From CAYUVA01 sp964448115 [NCBI: uncultured bacterium] (lineage in GTDB: Bacteria > CAYUVA01), in the NCBI GenBank assembly GCA_964448115.1, contig CAYUVA010000063.1:1-15001 (forward strand): a DNA stretch of 15,001 bases. Direction: 5' to 3'. Shown piece after piece: positions 13,605-15,001 of the stretch. The translations under genes were made by a program, and so were the position numbers. The notes under the pieces are model-generated. The model searched no databases. It was given only the letters and a program-made list of their open reading frames with translations, and was not told the DNA's origin. Every line of letters begins with the position of its first letter. Position 1 is the first letter of the stretch.

Positions 13605-14633
13605 ATGAGATTGAATGTATTGAGCATTTTAACGGCGATGGCTTTGATTATGTTTGCCGTTTGTTCCTGTGGACCCTCCGATAAGGGAGAACAAGCATTC
13701 ATTCCTCCCAAGACCGATGTCTATGGGGCGGCAACAGATAAGCCTGTAGCCTCGGTGGAGGGAACAATCATCACCCGCAATCAATTGGATCAGCTAGTCA
13801 ATTCCACCATACAAAGATTCCAGATGTCCGGGGGACAGGTAAATCCGCAGGAGATAGCCGGGCTTCGCCGCATGATACTCGATGAGATAATAAATACAGA
13901 GATTCTGTACATCCAAGCCCAGAAGAAGGGATTAGTCGCAGCCCCCCAGGAAGTAGAAGAGAAGATAAACGAAGTGGCATCCAGGTTTCCATCCCAGGAG
14001 GAGTTCGTCACCCTGCTGTCTCGACAGGGAAAGACGCTCGAACAATACAAGGCAGAGCTGAGCAAGCGACTAACCATCGAGAAATTCATCGAGAATGAGC
14101 TGGTCAAGGAGGTCACGGTTACCCAAGAAGAGATCAAGAAGTACTACAACGACTACAATGCCCAGTTCGCTGCCCCGGAGCGTGTCAAGGCAAGCCATAT
14201 ACTCTTCAAGTTCGATGAGGGCGCTGACCAGGCATCCAAAGACAAGCTCAGGAAAGAAGCCGAAGCGGTGCTAAAGCGAGCCAAGAATGGCGAGGACTTC
14301 GCTGCACTGGCAGAGCAATTCTCTGATGATATCACCGCCAAGGAAGGGGGAGATCTCGGATTCTTCTCCAGGGGGCTGATGGTGCCTCCATTCGAGGATG
14401 CAGCATTCGGGCTTGAGATCGGACAGATAAGCGACCTAGTGGAGACTAAATTCGGCTACCACATCATAAAGGTTACCGACAAGAAGGATGCAGGAAAACT
14501 GCCCCTGGAGGATGTCAAAGAGCGTATCGAGGACTATCTAATCATGCAGAAGAAACGAGAGGCGGTGAAGAATTTCTGCGACAAGGTTCGTCCACAGATG
14601 GATATCACCGTTTACGAGGAGAACCTGGCGTAA
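13605..14633 (+). CDS. SurA/PrsA-like peptidyl-prolyl cis-trans isomerase lipoprotein
   Basis: A parvulin-type foldase and chaperone for exported proteins in the periplasm or at a membrane. From the ATG at 13605 it has 342 residues. GGAG (13595-13598), 6 bp upstream, fixes this start; an ATG at 13566 lacks a ribosome site. The signal peptide ends at A-V-C-S-C, with C22 as the probable lipid-modified residue. Residues 47-185 form the helical SurA-like N-terminal chaperone region. The PpiC rotamase spans 192-293: V-K-A-S-H-I-L (194-200), F-A-A-L-A-E-Q-F-S, G-G-D-L-G-F-F-S-R-G and T-K-F-G-Y-H-I-I-K-V. A C-terminal helix completes the chaperone fold. Tandem stops TAA TAG follow. It lies 110 bp after the large exported carboxypeptidase and may assist envelope proteins generally. 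Confidence 0.94.
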   Translation: MRLNVLSILTAMALIMFAVCSCGPSDKGEQAFIPPKTDVYGAATDKPVASVEGTIITRNQLDQLVNSTIQRFQMSGGQVNPQEIAGLRRMILDEIINTEILYIQAQKKGLVAAPQEVEEKINEVASRFPSQEEFVTLLSRQGKTLEQYKAELSKRLTIEKFIENELVKEVTVTQEEIKKYYNDYNAQFAAPERVKASHILFKFDEGADQASKDKLRKEAEAVLKRAKNGEDFAALAEQFSDDITAKEGGDLGFFSRGLMVPPFEDAAFGLEIGQISDLVETKFGYHIIKVTDKKDAGKLPLEDVKERIEDYLIMQKKREAVKNFCDKVRPQMDITVYEENLA

Positions 14634-14843
14634 TAGCTTGAGGCAAGGGGTGAGAGTTTCTTCCCCGACAGAGTCGGGACCACTTCGGGGACAAGAATGT
14701 CTTTGGTCTTTAGGGGCTTGTCGGTTGAAAAATCACAAGGGCACAAAGATAACAAAATCCGAGCCATGACCATATGCAAGCGGTAATCCTTTCATAGCAG
14801 CCACAAAAAGGCGAATCCGCAAAACGCCCTTCAAAAGATATAA
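14634..14843. other. Non-coding region with hairpin and degenerate repeats
   Basis: GCTTGAGGC (14636-14644) recalls the GGCTTGA heptamers at 7972-7985. At 14664-14678 CCCGAC and GTCGGG form a 6-bp stem with a 3-nt loop, nested in a longer imperfect inverted repeat (14659-14696) where TCTT-CCCCGA can pair with TCGGGG-AAGA. No T-run follows, so it is not a clear intrinsic terminator. CACAAGGG and CACAAAGA at 14734-14749 are degenerate CACNAAGG octamers. I see no gene here. Confidence 0.5.
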
Positions 14844-15001
14844 TTATTCTATCCAAACAATGCCATCTAGCTTTTTTATAAAGTTAATTGCCACAATAGG
14901 GCTTATGAACCACCCCTTCAAGCCAATATCCATAGGGGTTATATTCGAGGATCCAAGTGCCACTGCCATTTTTAAAAGCTCGATCTTGCAAATAAAGGCT
15001 T
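14844..15001 (-). CDS. Possible 3' end of an unidentified gene running off the right edge
   Basis: Two minus-strand frames are open from the window edge. One is open for 51 codons to a TAA at 14846-14844 and contains M-A-V-A-L-G-S-S-N-I and ends in D-G-I-V-W-I-E. The other is open for 38 codons to a TAA at 14886-14884 and is rich in Tyr and Trp. Neither is recognisable, and either could be the C-terminal end of a protein or chance. I list the longer. Confidence 0.22.
   Translation of the reverse strand, partial: AFICKIELLKMAVALGSSNITPMDIGLKGWFISPIVAINFIKKLDGIVWIE

Overview
The window reads as a stretch of chromosome from an uncultured, anaerobic, double-membraned bacterium. The outer membrane is implied by an LptE-like lipoprotein, a type II secretion or type IV pilus style pseudopilin, and a SurA/PrsA-like lipoprotein. 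Anaerobic redox metabolism is implied by an NfnAB-type (SudAB-like) flavin/iron-sulfur transhydrogenase pair. The phylum cannot be fixed from these genes; Thr-Pro linkers and repeat-rich intergenic DNA fit several uncultured lineages. No rRNA, tRNA, transposase, integrase or CRISPR array was found.

Layout from the left: positions 1-449 are non-coding and unusually repeat-rich, with three kinds of 7-8 bp tandem repeat plus a row of GAATGACA palindromes. A minus-strand cluster follows, read right to left: an unrecognised 131-aa protein, grpE, and a small DUF4911 protein, ending in a candidate terminator. From 1974 a plus-strand run encodes a CDP-paratose 2-epimerase-like enzyme and a GT9 glycosyltransferase (start/stop overlap), then nfnA and nfnB. 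These converge with only 7 bp to spare on a minus-strand operon read from 9590 down to 6476: sppA, a Yip1-family membrane protein, an LptE-like lipoprotein, and a pseudopilin whose head appears duplicated. A divergent promoter region at 9591-9762 separates this operon from a plus-strand 1243-aa secreted M14 zinc carboxypeptidase with several beta-sandwich domains, a Thr-Pro linker and an unrecognised C-terminal domain. A peptidyl-prolyl isomerase lipoprotein follows with its own promoter. The last 368 bp are non-coding or carry only the uncertain 3' end of a minus-strand gene.

Most right-hand genes concern the cell envelope and export: outer-membrane assembly or folding (LptE-like, PPIase), membrane proteolysis (SppA), a pseudopilin and a large exported protease. 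The glycan genes on the left probably feed surface polysaccharide. No complete new defence or mobile system is visible. The most novel items are the two-headed pseudopilin, the C-terminal domain of the carboxypeptidase, and families of short-period repeats recurring in intergenic sites, one of them inside an operon just upstream of the lptE-like start. Several start codons are placed by ribosome binding sites (nfnA on TTG, yip1, pseudopilin, PPIase).
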